In this document: positions 12,027-25,239 of the stretch, in pieces | How positions within the stretch are numbered: the first letter of the stretch is position 1 | How the letters are laid out: each line of letters starts with the position of its first letter | NCBI GenBank assembly: GCA_002682825.1 | Contig: NOKP01000014.1 | Span: 1 to 64,000, forward strand | DNA: 64,000 nucleotides | Direction of reading: 5' to 3' | Source: Neonectria sp. B-13 | Taxonomy: Eukaryota; Ascomycota; Sordariomycetes; Hypocreales; Nectriaceae | Translations under genes and position numbers: made by a program | The notes under the pieces: generated by a model | Databases searched by the model: none | What the model saw: only the letters and a program-made list of their open reading frames with translations | What the model was told of the DNA's origin: nothing

Positions 12027-13080
12027 ACTGTTGAAACTACTGTTTAGACTACTGTTTCTACCTATCTGCAATTACACTAAACAGTCATATGTTTCCTTTG
12101 CTTAAGCTTAACAGGGGGATAGATCTTTGGATTTTGAACCTAATTATTGACTTTTGCCCCCTCCACAGAACTCCCTCCACCAAATCCCTCCATACAGCTT
12201 CATGGCTAATATTAGAGATAACTATAGTAGGATTCCCTCAGTTTCTAATGCATCACTCCTTCAGCTATAGGTTAGTTAGAATGATATTATCTATCAACTG
12301 TATGATTTATAGGGCAGAGATAGGGTTATACAGCTTCTTGAGGAACTCCTTCTCTGCAGTAGTAATATTATTATTCCTTTCTAGCTTTAGAGCTAGCCTC
12401 TCTAGAAAGAGCTATTCTATTGCAATCCACTAGGCTGTTGCTATATTAAGCTGGATTCTGTCTTACAGTAGGATATTATAGCCAAAGACTGCCAATTGGA
12501 CCAATTTCTTAGGTCTAAAGCAATTGATTATAGGCTATTTTATATGCCCTAGGCTAGACTTTTGAGCTATAATTTATAGCATAGAAATAAGGCTTGGATG
12601 TTCTTTCAATTCAATATATAGGTTATATGAGAGCCTATGTGTATAGTTTAGCAAGGGCTTACTAGGCTGTAGTACGATTTGGATGGAAGTAGTTATTTTG
12701 TACAATCAGTAGTATAGTTATTGTATTATTTAGAAGGTTGGATAGAATGTAAAAAGGTAATCTGGAAAGTATAAAGGTTAGTTGGGCTTTTATCCTAAGG
12801 GGTTTTAGCCTTTTCTAAGGTCTAGCTTTTCTAAGATCTAGCTTTTCTAAGATCTAGCTTTTCTAAGATCTAGCTTTTCTAAGATCTAGCTTTTCTAGCT
12901 GATTGGGGCAGCAAAACTTACACCTTAACTTTATAGTAGAAACTTTTATCTCCTTGAGTTATTATTGCCTTAGGCTTAGGTATTAAGCCTATTATACTGT
13001 TGTTTTTTCTGTTTTCTTTTATACTGTTTAACCTTTAGCCTCTTCTCTAGGTATATGCTACTAAGGACTATTATATCTAA
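12027..13080 (+). mobile_element. Element A copy 3, full length (1054 bp)
   Basis: It starts actgttgaaactactgtttag and ends ggactattatatctaa. It is flanked by a perfect 16-bp target duplication, atatactaattttact (12011-12026, 13081-13096). The paralogous empty site is at about 19300 in G2 copy II (tatattaattctacttttc), which confirms the borders. The 5-unit minisatellite starts at 12810. An open frame at 12089-12433 is present only because this copy is less mutated; it resembles no family I know. Confidence 0.9.
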
Positions 13081-13470
13081 ATATACTAATTTTACTTCTC
13101 TATAGAAAAGCTTAATTAGCTTAATTATAATTATTATTATATATATAGGAAAAAACAAAAAAGCCTTAATAAATTAATCTATAATTACTAGGATTATATT
13201 TACCTCTTATTTTTCTTAAATTACTAAGGGTAGACCTATAATAAAGTCTATTAAGATCTTAGCTTAGGATTATAAGGGAATTAGTAATAATTAAAGACTA
13301 CTATAAGGCTAATACCTTTTTATAATTACTCCTTAATATATTATATATAACTATATATAGTCTTTAATATTTACTTTAATATTAACCTAATAGAATTTCC
13401 TTTAGGTTAAATCTAAAATATAGTTAATACTAAAGTATTCTATTAATAAATTATTATAATAAAGCTTTAT

Positions 13471-13949
13471 TTTTTTTAAATAAGATCAATTGCTAGATAA
13501 TATATACTCCTAATACAAAGGGGTTCTAAACTACTACTAACTACTATCCAAAGGCCCTTTAAACCCAATCCTATCCCAATCCAGCTTAGTTTGCCTCTCT
13601 ATTATCTCCCAGGGGGTAACTAAATACTAAGGAAACCCCTTTTTTGCAAGGAGAGAAAACCCTATGCCCCTAATTGGTCCTATTGCTAGGCTTAGATAGG
13701 CAACTCAAACTCATTAGTAAATCAACAATAAGTAAATAATTCCAGTGTAATAGTACACTACTGCTAGGCCAGTTGGTTTTCTATAGCTATATAATATAGT
13801 GTTATATAACTGCTTAGACTAGTCCCTATTGACCTAAGGGGGGGGGTTCCTTCCTACTAGTAGGAAGGTTGATTCTAGCTAGGTTCAAACCAATGATCCC
13901 TTGCTTGTGCAGGGGGATTCTAAGCGTATAACCACTATGCCATAGAACC
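13471..13949 (-). mobile_element. tRNA-headed SINE, copy 2 (479 bp)
   Basis: Minus-strand head GGTTCTATGGCATAGTGG, then a B-box-like GGTTTGAACC at 13890-13881, and a terminal run of A (read as T at 13471-13477). The target duplication is aataaagctttat on both sides (13458-13470, 13950-13962). The empty site survives at about 20697 in G2 copy II (agtaaagctttataatc). It is less mutated than copy 1, and the two differ mostly by transitions. Confidence 0.92.
13878..13949 (-). other. tRNA-like SINE head with Pol III promoter boxes
   Basis: The first about 72 bases of the SINE resemble a tRNA: 5' GGTTCTA can pair with the TAGAATC near its 3' end, with an A-box-like TGGCATAGTGG and a B-box-like GGTTTGAACC. 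The anticodon arm does not fold as a normal 5+7 hairpin, so this is a tRNA-derived promoter head and not a functional tRNA gene. Confidence 0.75.
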
Positions 13950-15339
13950 AATAAAGCTTTATAATCTTATATCTTATACTTACTTTCTTTAATATAAAGA
14001 GTCTATTCTTAAAGTATAATAATCTATTTTTTTTAATTAATTAATTATTTAAGTCTTAATTAAGGTTTACTTAAGAAACTTAATCTACTTATTAATAAAT
14101 CTTTTTATTATCTAATTATAAATATTAGATTATCTTAAAGAAAGATTCTAAGATAGTTATATTATATATAACTTCTTTAAGTATTATACTCTATATAATT
14201 ACTTTAAAGATAGTTTAGACTCTTTTAATCTTCTTTTTAGCCTAATAAGCTTAGTCTTTAGGATTAAGGCTCTCTTTAATACTATTTCTCTTTAGGTTAA
14301 TTAGAATTACTTTAACCTTTAAAGATATCTTATTATATTATTCCTTTTAGTAAATAGGGATTAAATTGATCCCTAAAGATATCTTATTATACTTTTATAG
14401 TATATAAACTAAAGTCTTTTAACCCTTTTAAGGTATTTTACCTAGCTTTTTCCTATCTTCCTAATAAAACTTAACTATTTAGATCTTATTTAATCTTTAT
14501 ACTAAAGATATAAGTAGTTTAATATAGAATACTTCTTTAGTAATATAGTCTAACTATTTAAATAGTATATTAATAGGGTTTTACTTATTTAACTAATAAT
14601 TAATTATAAAGTTATATAGTATAAAATATATATATTATTATACTTATTAGTTATTTAATTATAAGGTCTTTATAAAGACTTATAGGTTCTAATAGTTACT
14701 AAGTACTTTAACTTATTTTACTATCTCTTTAAGATAGTATTATTAATATTTAAATAACTTTATAATTACTATTAACTTTTAGTTTAAGGTATTATAATTA
14801 AGTTTAAATCCTTTAAACTTTTAGGACTAGAATATAATAGAATAATAATAGCTTTCTTTATTAGGCTATAATAAGATCCTTACTATTACTATCTTTAAAG
14901 TATCTATCTTTAGGTAAATTTATAGTCTTAAGTTAAAATATTTTAGTAAAAGTATAGTTTAGAATGCATTAATAAGATAATAAAATATATACCTTTTATA
15001 CTTATTAAGCTCTATAAACCTAGGCTTTTTACCTTATTTATTACTCTTTAGTAAGTTATTTAAAAAGATTATTATATTAGAATACCTATAAATAAATCTC
15101 TAATAGAAATTATAAAACCTTAGGAATATTTAGATTTTATAATAGATTTATAGTTCTTTTTCTTTAAAAATAGTATAAATATATTCTAAGTTTATTATAA
15201 TTCTTTCTATAAATAGAATAAATCTAAGAAAGTTAATATAATCTTAATAGAATATATATTTTAATAACTTTATAAATAGTTTAGTTTATTATAGTCTTTT
15301 AAGAATTATATAAATATATTCTATATAAAAGTCTTAAGT

Positions 15340-15720
15340 TTTAAAGAAAATAAGAATATTATTAAAATATATTATATAAATAGTATTAATAAGACTTTAA
15401 AGAGCTTAATATATATAATCTTAGAAAGTAATAAGTATATTAATTAATTTAAATAGTATAACTAAGTATTTAAAATAACTATAATAAGTATAAAATACTA
15501 TTTTCTACTTATTACCTTCTTTAATATAAATATAATAGTAAGTATTCTTAATATTAATCTTATTAAAATAGTTTACTTTTTTAATCCTATTTAGGATTTC
15601 TAAGACTAAAAGTAAAAGATAATAATTCTTCTTTATAATTTAGTTTAAACCTTTATAGTCTATATAGAGTTATAGAGTTCTATCTAGTTTTAGAATAAAT
15701 AGTATTAAAGTCTTAATAAG
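15340..15720 (-). pseudogene. G2 Gypsy reverse transcriptase remnant (copy I)
   Basis: Read right to left, the frame at about 15720-15610 gives LILFILKLDRTL then a stop, LYIDYKGLN, then KKNYYLL, the conserved Ty3/Gypsy RT block (FVKKPDGTLR-x-CVDYRxLN-x-KNRYPLP). Further on, near 15378-15345, is YFNNILIFFKT where active enzymes have Y-x-DD; both catalytic Asp are Asn, the expected G-to-A change. Several stops make it non-functional. Confidence 0.75.
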
Positions 15721-16855
15721 ACTCTTAAAGGAATATATTTAATCTTTTTTAATAAAATCCTTAATATATTCTTAGAGTATTTTTAACTCTTTCTAGAATA
15801 GAGTATAAATAGGTCTAAAAGATAATTTCTTATTAAATAGTATATTAATATTATAGTTAATTAACTTATATTATAATAATATATTAGTATTATTACTGTT
15901 GAAACTACTGTTTGGACTACTATTTCTACTTATCTGCAATTGCACTAAATTATATGTTTCCTTTGCTTAAGCTTAATAAGGGGATAGATCTTTGGATATT
16001 AAACCTAATTATTAACTTTTGCCCCCTCCAGCTTCCTAGAACTCCCTCTGCCAAATCCCTCCACACAGCTTCATAGCCAATGTTAGAGATGACCAGATTC
16101 TCTTGCTTTCTAATGCAGTTATTACTCCTTCAGTTATAGGTTAGTTATTATAGTATTACTTATTAGCTATATAACCTATAAGATATAATTATTATACTTT
16201 AAACTATTAATAAACCTCTTTTCTATATTAGTAGTATTACTATTCCTTTCTAGCTTTAAAGTTAGCCCTTCTAGAAAGACCTATTCTATTATAATCCATT
16301 AGGCTATTACTCTATTAAGCTAGATTCTATCTTATAGTAGGATATAATAACTAAAGACTATTAACTAGACTAATTTCTTAGCCTTAGAGCATTAATTAGT
16401 TTTAATCTCTTTTATATCTTATAGGTTAGACTTTTAAACTATAATTTATAGCTTAAAAATAAGGCTTAGATTTACTTAAAATAGGCTATATAGGTTATAT
16501 AAGAGCCTATAGGTATAGCTTAATAAGAGCTTACTAGGCTATAGTATGATTTAAAAGGAAGCAGTTATCTTATATAATTGGTTATATGGTCTTTATATTA
16601 TATAGAAGGTTAAATAGAATGTAAAGGGCCTAGAAAGCATAGAGGCTAGGCTTTTATCCTAAGGGGTTTTAGCCTTTTCTAAGATCTAGCTTTTCTAAGG
16701 TCTAGCTTTTCTAAGATCTAGCTTTTCTAAGATCTAGCTTTTCTAAGATCTAGCTTTTCTAAGATTTAGCTTTTCTAGCTGATTAGGGCAGTAAAACTTA
16801 TACCTTAACTTTACAGTAGAAACTTTTATCTCCTTAAGTCATTATTGCCTTAGGC

Positions 16856-18252
16856 CAGGGTTATGAAATTAGTTAGTCCATTTTGGACTAACTAAATACT
16901 AGTTTAAATTAGTTAATATTTAGTTAGTATTTAGTCCACTAAGACTAGTATTAGTCTAAGGGTGTACTAACTAATTAAAAACTAGTACTAGTACTAGTAT
17001 TAGTACAAAAAACTAGTACTAGTATTAGTATAGGCCTGTACTAACTAAATACTAGTTTTTTAGTACTTTAGTATAAAATTAGTACTAAGAAAATAGAAAA
17101 TACTAATTTAAATAATAAAGGTTATTAAATAATATCTTAAAGTAATTATATAGCTACTAAGCTATTAGCTAATTCTAAGCTAGAATCTATTATCTTATTT
17201 AGCTATTACTATCCTTTATAAGTTTTTTACTTAATATCTATTTAAATATAATATACTTAGTAATATAAATAATAAATTAAAGTTAGTAATTAAATTACTT
17301 AGAAAAGTTAAGAAATAGAATATATAAGCTTAATAAGCTAGATAGAAAATTAATAAGACCTAATTTAAATACTTTATCTATATATTAACTTATATCTTAA
17401 ATCCCTTTTTAATTATCTATTTTTAATAGCCNNNNNNNNNNNNNNNNNNNNNNNNNNNNNNNNNNNNNNNNNNNNNNNNNNNNNNNNNNNNNNNNNNNNN
17501 NNNNNNNNNNNNNNNNNNNNNNNNNNNNNNNNNNNNNNNNNNNNNNNNNNNNNNNNNNNNNNNNNNNNNNNNNNNNNNNNNNNNNNNNNNNNNNNNNNNN
17601 NNNNNNNNNNNNNNNNNNNNNNNNNNNNNNNNNNNNNNNNNNNNNNNNNNNNNNNNNNNNNNNNNNNNNNNNNNNNNNNNNNNNNNNNNNNNNNNNNNNN
17701 NNNNNNNNNNNNNNNNNNNNNNNNNNNNNNNNNNNNNNNNNNNNNNNNNNNNNNNNNNNNNNNNNNNNNNNNNNNNNNNNNNNNNNNNNNNNNNNNNNNN
17801 NNNNNNNNNNNNNNNNNNNNNNNNNNNNNNNNNNNNNNNNNNNNNNNNNNNNNNNNNNNNNNNNNNNNNNNNNNNNNNNNNNNNNNNNNNNNNNNNNNNN
17901 NNNNNNNNNNNNNNNNNNNNNNNNNNNNNNNNNNNNNNNNNNNNNNNNNNNNNNNNNNNNNNNNNNNNNNNNNNNNNNNNNNNNNNNNNNNNNNNNNNNN
18001 NNNNNNNNNNNNNNNNNNNNNNNNNNNNNNNNNNNNNNNNNNNNNNNNNNNNTACTAAATAGGTATATTAAAATTAGTACATTTTGGACTAGTGTACTAA
18101 AAGAATTAGTATTAGTCCAAGGGTGTACTAACTAATTAGAAACTAGTATTAGTACTAGTATTAGTCCAAAAACTAGTACTAGTATTAGTACAGGCCTGTA
18201 CTAACTAAATACTAGTTTAAATTAGTACGGACTAACTAATTTCACAACCCTA
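16856..18252. mobile_element. hAT element inside element A, contains assembly gap
   Basis: It starts CAGGGTTATGAAATTAGTTAG and ends ACTAATTTCACAACCCTA. It is flanked by a perfect 8-bp target duplication ccttaggc (16848-16855, 18253-18260). The true length is unknown because of the run of N, so it could be a MITE or a longer element. No transposase motif is visible in the sequenced part. Confidence 0.9.
17432..18052. other. Assembly gap (621 N)
   Basis: A run of N within the hAT element. Nothing can be said about its content, and its size may be an estimate. Confidence 0.99.
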
Positions 18253-18365
18253 CCTTAGGCTTAGGTATTAAGCCTATTATACTATTGTTTTTTCTATTTT
18301 CTTTTATACTATTTAACCTTTAGCCCCTTCTCTAGGTATATGCTACTAAGGACTATTATATCTAA

Positions 18366-21300
18366 ATTATAACTTTTATTTTTTTAATATTATCTTTTTA
18401 CCTTATATTAGGCTTTTCTCTATTCTTCTTTATAGTCTTTAATTGCTTAATTAGTATTATTTATACCCTTCTTAAGGACCTATTAGTTATGTTCTAAAGG
18501 CTGGTCTTTCTATTTTATTAGATTGTAGAGTTTACTCTTAATCTTTTTCTTTTCTTTAATACATTCTAGTTCTTATTTATCTTTCTTATCTTCTAGGTTA
18601 AATATTAATAGGTTTTTACTAAGGTTTTCTATTCTATAGTACTAAGGTTTTAGTAGACTAATATAGAATATATTATAGAGATAGTTATACTTATTAGGTA
18701 GAACTAATTAGTAAGTTTATTTTCTAATTTTCTTAAGTATCTAAAAAGATCTAATAAATTAAAAAGCTAGTTTCTTTTTCTCTCCTTTAAGCTTAAGGTT
18801 CTTAGTTAAGAGTCCTACTAAGCCTATTTATTTTAAGGTAAAAGGTATATACTTTTTATTATAGATTCTTATTTACCTTTCTAATATATCTTATTAGTAT
18901 TTCTTTAGCCTTTCTTTAAGGTCTACTAAGTATTATATCTATATATAAACCTTTAGTACTTTCCCTTTCTAAAAGCTATTCTTAGATCTTATAGTAAAGT
19001 TAGTATTATATCTAAATAGTACTATAAATAGTAATATACTAATAGTTATATTAATAATATTATTATAAGTATATTATATTAATTAGAGTAAAATAGTCTA
19101 ATTAGCTTAGTTTAAGTTAATAAAGTATCTAAAGTAGTATTCTAATGCTTAGTTTATTCTTTCTATTTACTTATTACTTTATAGATAAAATACTATAAAA
19201 AGCTTATATTTTATCTTAGTCTAATAATATAGCTTTAACTAAAACTTACTTATAAATAGGGAATCTTAATTAGAAATAATATCTATTAAGGGTTTATATA
19301 TTAATTCTACTTTTCTATAGAAAAGCTTAACTAATTTAATTATAATTATTATTATATATATAGAAAAGAATAAGAAAGTCTTAGTAAATTAGTCTATAAT
19401 TATTAGGATTATATTTATCTTTTACTTTTCTTAAATTACTAAGAGTAAACTTATAATAAAGTCTATTAAGATTTTAGCCTAAGGTTATAAAGAGATTAAT
19501 AGTAATTAAAGACTTCTATAAGACTAATACCTTTTTATAACTATTCTTTAATATACTATTTAAATATAATAGTCCTTAGTAGTATATACCTAGAGAAGGG
19601 GCTAAAGGTTAAACAGTATAAAAGAAAATAAAAAAACAATAGTATAATAGGCTTGATACCTAAGCCTAAGGTAATAATAACTCAAGAAGATAAAAGTTTC
19701 TACTATAAAGTTAAGGTATAAGTTTTACTGCTCTAATCAGCTAGAAAAGCTAGATCTTAGAAAAGCTAGATCTTAGAAAAGCTAGATCTTAGAAAAGGCT
19801 AAACCCCTTAGGATAAAAGCCCAGCCTTTATACTTTCTAGGTTATCTTTTTACATTCTATCCAACCTTTTATATAACATAATAACTATACTATTAATTGC
19901 ATAAGATAACTACTATCTAACTTATACTATAGTCTAATAAGCTCTTATTAAGCTATATATATAGGCTTTTATATAACCTATATAGTAAATTAGAAGAATA
20001 TCTAAGTCTTATTTCTATACTATAAATTATAGCTTAAAAGTCTAATCTAAGGTATATAAAATAGCCTATAATTAACTACTTTAAACCTAAGGAATTAGTC
20101 TAATTAGTAGTTTTTAGCTATAATATCCTATTATAAAAGGAAATATAGCTTAATATAGTAATAGCCTAATAGATTATAATAGAATAGCTCTTTCTAGAAA
20201 GACTAGCTCTAAAGCTAAAAAGGAATAATAATATTACTACTATAGAGAAAGAGTTCCTTAAGAAGCTATATATTCCTATCTATACCTTATAGATTATACA
20301 GTTAATAGGTAATATCATTCTAATCAACCTATAGCTAAAGGAGTAATACATTAGAAACCAAGGGAATCTGGTTATCTCTAACATTAGCCATGAAGCTGCA
20401 TAGAGGGATTTGGCGGAGGGAGTTCTAGGAAGCTGGAGGGGGTAAAAGTCAATAATTAGGTTTAAAATCCAAAGATCTATCCCCCTATTAAGCTTAAGCA
20501 AAGGAAACATATAATTCAGTACAATCATAGATAAGTAGAAATAGTAGTTCAAATAGTAGTTTCAATAGTGCTTTAATATACTATATATAATTATATATAG
20601 TCTTTAATATCTATCTTAATATTAATCTAATAGAATTTCCTTTAGATTAAATCTAAGATATAATTAATACTAAAGTATTCTATTAGTAGGTTATTATAGT
20701 AAAGCTTTATAATCTTATACCTTAAGCTTATCTCCTTTAGTATAAAGAATCTATTCTTAAAGTATAATAATCTATTCTTTCTAATTAACTAATTATTTAA
20801 GTTTTAGTTAGGGTTTACTTAGGAAACTTAGTCTATTTATTAATAAGTCTTCTTATTATTTAATTATAGATATTAGATTGTCTTAAGGAGGGGTTTTAAG
20901 ATAGTTATATTATATATAACTTTTTTAAGTATTATACTTTATATAGTTACTCTAGAGATAGTTTAGACTCTTTTAATCTTTTCTTTAGCTTAATAGGCTT
21001 AATCTTTAGGATTAGAGCTCTCTTTAGTACTATTTCCCTTTAGGCTAGTTAGGATTACTTTAACCCTTAAAAATATCTTATTATATTATTCCTTCTAGTA
21101 AGTAAGGATTAAGTTAGTCCTTAAAGATATTTTATAATACTTTTATACTATATAAGCTAAGATCTTTTAACTCTTTTAAAGTATTTTATCTAGTTTCTTT
21201 CTATTTTTTAATAGAACTTAACTATTTAAATCTTATTTAATCTTTATATTAAAGATATAAGTAGTTTAATATAGAATACTTTTTTAATAATATAATCTAA

Positions 21301-21980
21301 GTATTTAGATAATATATTAATAGGATTTTATTTATTTAACTAATAATTAATTATAAAGTTATATAATATAAGGTATATATACTATTATACTTATTAGTTA
21401 TTTAGTTATAAGATCTTTATAAAGACCTATAGGTTCTAATAATTATTAAGTACTTTAACTTATTTTATTACCTCTTTAAGGTAGTATTACTAGTATTTAA
21501 ATAATTCTATGATTACTATTAACTCTTAGTTTAAGGTACTATAATTGAGTTTAGGTCCTTTGAACTTTTAGGACTAGAATGCAATAGAATAATAATAGCC
21601 TTCTTTATTAAGCTATAATAGGATCCCTATTATTATTACCTTTAAAGCATTTATCTCTAGGTGAATTTATAATCTTAGGTTAAAATATCTTAGTAAAAGT
21701 ATAGTCTAGAATATACTAATAAGATAGTAAAATATATACCTTTTATACTTATTAAGCTTTATAAACTTAGGCTTTTTGCCTTACTTATTACCCTTTAGTA
21801 GATTGTTTAAAGAGACTATTATATTAAAATATCTATAAATAAATCTTTAGTAGAAATTGTAAAACCCTAGGAATACTTAGATTTTATAATAGGTTTATAG
21901 CTCTTTCTATTCTAAGATAATATATTCTAGGTTTATTATAATTCCTTCTATAAATAAGATAAATCTAAGGAAGTTAATAT
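18366..21980 (-). mobile_element. G2 Gypsy copy II, first part (3' pol side)
   Basis: Collinear with G2 copy I from about its position 11095 onwards. It continues after the nested G1 element at 32618. Element A copy 5 (19560-20570) is inserted in it. The join at 21976-21980 / 32613 is recognisable because copy I has the uninterrupted site at about 15238 (aagttaatataatctta). Confidence 0.75.
19560..20570 (-). mobile_element. Element A copy 5, full length (1011 bp)
   Basis: Reverse orientation: it begins ttaaatataatagtcctt and ends gtagtttcaatagtg. Target duplication ctttaatatactat on both sides (19546-19559, 20571-20584), 14 bp. The empty site is in copy I at about 13331 (ccttaatatattat). It has only 3 minisatellite units. 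Confidence 0.9.
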
Positions 21981-22176
21981 TGTAAGAAGATAAACTCATA
22001 CAGCTAACCTTAGAGTAAAGCTATTATAGTTACTATAACTAGGAGCCTAGCCCTATAAGGACTATATAAGGTCCTTAGTAAGCAATTTATAACTACTTAC
22101 TAAGTTAAAGTCTTACAATATAATAATACCTACCCTTTAAGCCTAATATCTTACCCTAGTTGAACCAATCCTTATA
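21981..22176 (+). repeat. G1 5' LTR (196 bp)
   Basis: It starts TGTAAGAAGATAAAC and ends CCAATCCTTATA (CTTACA before mutation). It matches the 3' LTR at 32417-32612 along its full length, mostly with transition differences. The internal region begins attcttcaac directly after it. Confidence 0.85.
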
Positions 22177-24559
22177 ATTCTTCAACTTCTATACCTACCC
22201 AAATAACTAATACAAATATTATAATAATAAAGAATCTATAACTAACTCTAGTATAGATAATATAACTATTAACTACTTTCTAATTAATAGAAAATCCCTT
22301 ATAGAAAGAATAAATAATTAAAAAAGTAATATAAACTATAATCCTAAAGGAACTAGAATAAAATACCCTTTAATCAATAGAATAACTAATTATAGAAGAA
22401 ACAATAAATAACTAGGAAGTACTATTCTTAGCTATATTAATAGAAGCTATAGGAACCTATCCCTTTTTAAGGAGTTCTATACTATTAGAAGCTATAGGTT
22501 ACTATCTATCCAAAAATAAAACCCTTAATATCTATAATAATAGCTTTTAATATTAGAATTAGTCCCTAATGTATAATAAGTATTAAAGCTATTTGAATAT
22601 TCTATAATTATATAAAGAATACTTAGAATCTTAATAATTATACTAAGAGATATTATAAGGGTTAAATAACTATAATTAATAGTAATTATATAAAGAATAT
22701 TTAGAATTCTATTTATAATAAAGCTAAGACTAAAATGAATCTAAGCTATAAGTAGTTATTAGAATATTTATATAATAAATAGCTTAATAGATAGAATTTA
22801 TAAGATAACTTATTAAATAACTAATAACTATTATACTTAAAAGGGACTAGAATAAACCCTTTATATATAACTATTAACTTCTATAAGATAATACTAAAAG
22901 AGTTTAGATTAATAACTAGATCTATATAATTAAAGTAAAGAATAGTCTTTAAGTAAACTACTTAAATACCTAAAAGATTAAATAGTTTATAATAAAGTTT
23001 AATTATTTACTATAATATAATAGTATAATTATATAAAAAACCTTATAGAACCTTCTTAGAATAATTTTCTTAATTTTATCTATAAAAGATATATAAACTT
23101 ATTATTATAAGATTAATAATTATATAATAAATTATTAAAACTCTAATAGAATAATAACTAATTACTAATAAATTACTTTAATACTTAGTTTACTATATAT
23201 ACTTTACTAAGAATAGAAGATTAGGAAAACTAATCTAATCTAATATATTAGTACTATTATAGCTTAAAGAAACCCTTTTATAAGGAGATAGACTATCTAA
23301 AGATAGATCTTATTAATCCCTAAGATATAATAAATAAAGCTAAGAAATTATAATTATATATATACTATAATAGTAAGCTTATATAGAATAATAGCTATAA
23401 GTATAATATCTTATATAAGGAATAGAAAGGATATAAAAAGGCAATATTAAGCTATTAAGGCTAAGATAAGTAGTTTAAATACTATAGTTTCTTATTAAAT
23501 AAAGATAGCTTATAAAGCCTTAGACTATTATACCCTAAGAATACTTTTACTATCTAAAGACTATAAGATTACTAAATATACAATAAAAATCCTCTACTTA
23601 GTATTAAGTATTATAATTATAATAAAATATAATATATATTTATAGATTATAAGCTTTCTTAATAATTATAAAGCTAAAGTACTAAGAAAAACTATCTTAA
23701 GAAGAAAGTTTAAATATAATTAATTAATAGCTATATTAAGAATATAAACTTATTAGGAAATAAGTAAGTATTAAAATTACTTTTAAAACCTTAATACTAA
23801 AGCTAAGGATAATACTTATTAAATAGATTATTTAAGATTAAGTAATTATTCTCTAAATATATAAAGAATAAGTAATTTAAGTAAATATAAATATTTATAC
23901 TTAGGTTAATATTATTAATATAAAGCTAATTAAAGAATTAAGCCTTAAAGTATTAAAAGACTAAAAGGTATTAAGTCTTATTAGTTTTAATAGAATTACT
24001 ATCTTTATACTATAGGTCTATTAGTTAATATTCTTTTTAATTAATTCTTAGGAATACCTTTAGAAGATCTAATAACTATTTACTAAAGTATAATATTCTA
24101 TTAAGACTAATAATCTCCTTTTATTATTAGACTTAATAAGTAAAAAAGATATACTAATTAATACTTATATATATTTATAGAGCTATAAGCTAATTATTCT
24201 AATAGATCTAAAGATCTTTATAAAAAAGCTAATTAAGAATAATAAGAAAGCTTTCATAATATATATTTATAGTATACTATTACTAAATAAGTAGTTAATA
24301 GGTATACTAGATAAGAATATAGAGAATAGACTAAGAACCTTTCCCTTAGAGCTTAAAGAGATAAGTAGTACCTTTAGTAAGCTAATAGCTAAGGACTTTC
24401 TAGTTCTAAAGGGAATAGAGTATATTATTAACCTTTAAGAAGAAAAAAAATCTCTATATAGACTATTATACCTTACTAATAGGAAATAAGATAAGATCTT
24501 AAGAGAATATATTAAGGAGTACCTTTAGAGTAATTAAATAGAATAATCTATTAATAAGA

Positions 24560-24990
24560 CTAAAGTCTTAGTACTTTTTATCTTTAAGAAGGATAATATA
24601 CTAAGGCTATATATAGACTATTAAGGTCTTAATATAATTATAATTAAGAATTATTACTTTTTATTATTAATTAAGAATTTATTAAATTATCTTATAAAAG
24701 CTAAATAAATTATAAAGATTAATCTTTAAAATATTTATTATTAAATCTATATTAAGTTTAATAACTATTAAAAGACTATATTTTAAATATACTATAAGTA
24801 CTTTTAGTATATAGTTATACTATTTAAATTAATTAATACTTTAATAATATTTTAAGTATATATCTACTAAGTACTTATTAAACTATTAAATATAATTTAT
24901 ATTATATATTTAGATAATATTATAATTTATTCTTAAGATAGAAACTAATATATTAAGAATATAAAAAAAGTCCTTTAAAGATTATAAAGT
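24560..24990 (+). pseudogene. G1 Gypsy reverse transcriptase remnant
   Basis: One frame reads VLFIFKKDNILRLYIDY, a stop, GLNIIIIKNYYFLLLI, then later INL (for KLDLR) and YLDNIIIYS, where the active-site YLDD has become YLDN. This order is the Ty3/Gypsy RT core. Numerous stops and the Asp-to-Asn change show it is dead. Confidence 0.85.
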
Positions 24991-25239
24991 TTCTAACTAT
25001 ATACTAAGTTATCTAAATATATATTTTATTAATAAAAGATTAAATTCCTTAAGTATATTATTACTTAAGAAAGGATTAAGATAGACCTAAAGAAAGTTTA
25101 AGTAATTACTAAATAGCTAATACCTAAGAACTTTAAGAATATTTAAGTCTTTTTAGGATTTTATAATTTCTATTAGAAGTTTATCCTTAAGTACTTTAAG
25201 ATTATAAAGCTATTTACTATAATATTAAAAGATAGTTAG

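Larger units (their letters stand above)
8895..15894 (-). mobile_element. G2 Ty3/Gypsy copy I, internal region, minus strand
   Basis: Degraded pol region read right to left, with its LTR at 8705. Reverse transcriptase motifs are legible at 15340-15720. Two SINEs (9714-10199, 13471-13949) and element A copy 3 (12027-13080) sit in it, each with target duplications. Much of it (from about 11095) is paralogous to G2 copy II (18366-21980 and 32618-34340), which gives empty-site comparisons for these insertions. The upstream part is cut at 15894 by element A copy 4. Confidence 0.75.
15895..18365 (+). mobile_element. Element A copy 4, split by a hAT insertion, mismatched flanks
   Basis: Element A sequence runs from 15895 to 16855, is interrupted by a hAT element, and resumes at 18253 to end ctaa at 18365. 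It has a 6-unit minisatellite at 16676. The left flank (attagtattatt) and right flank (ttataactttta) do not match and come from two different places in the G2 family (equivalent to about 15894 and about 11095 of copy I). This copy therefore looks like a recombination product of two element A copies. Confidence 0.8.
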
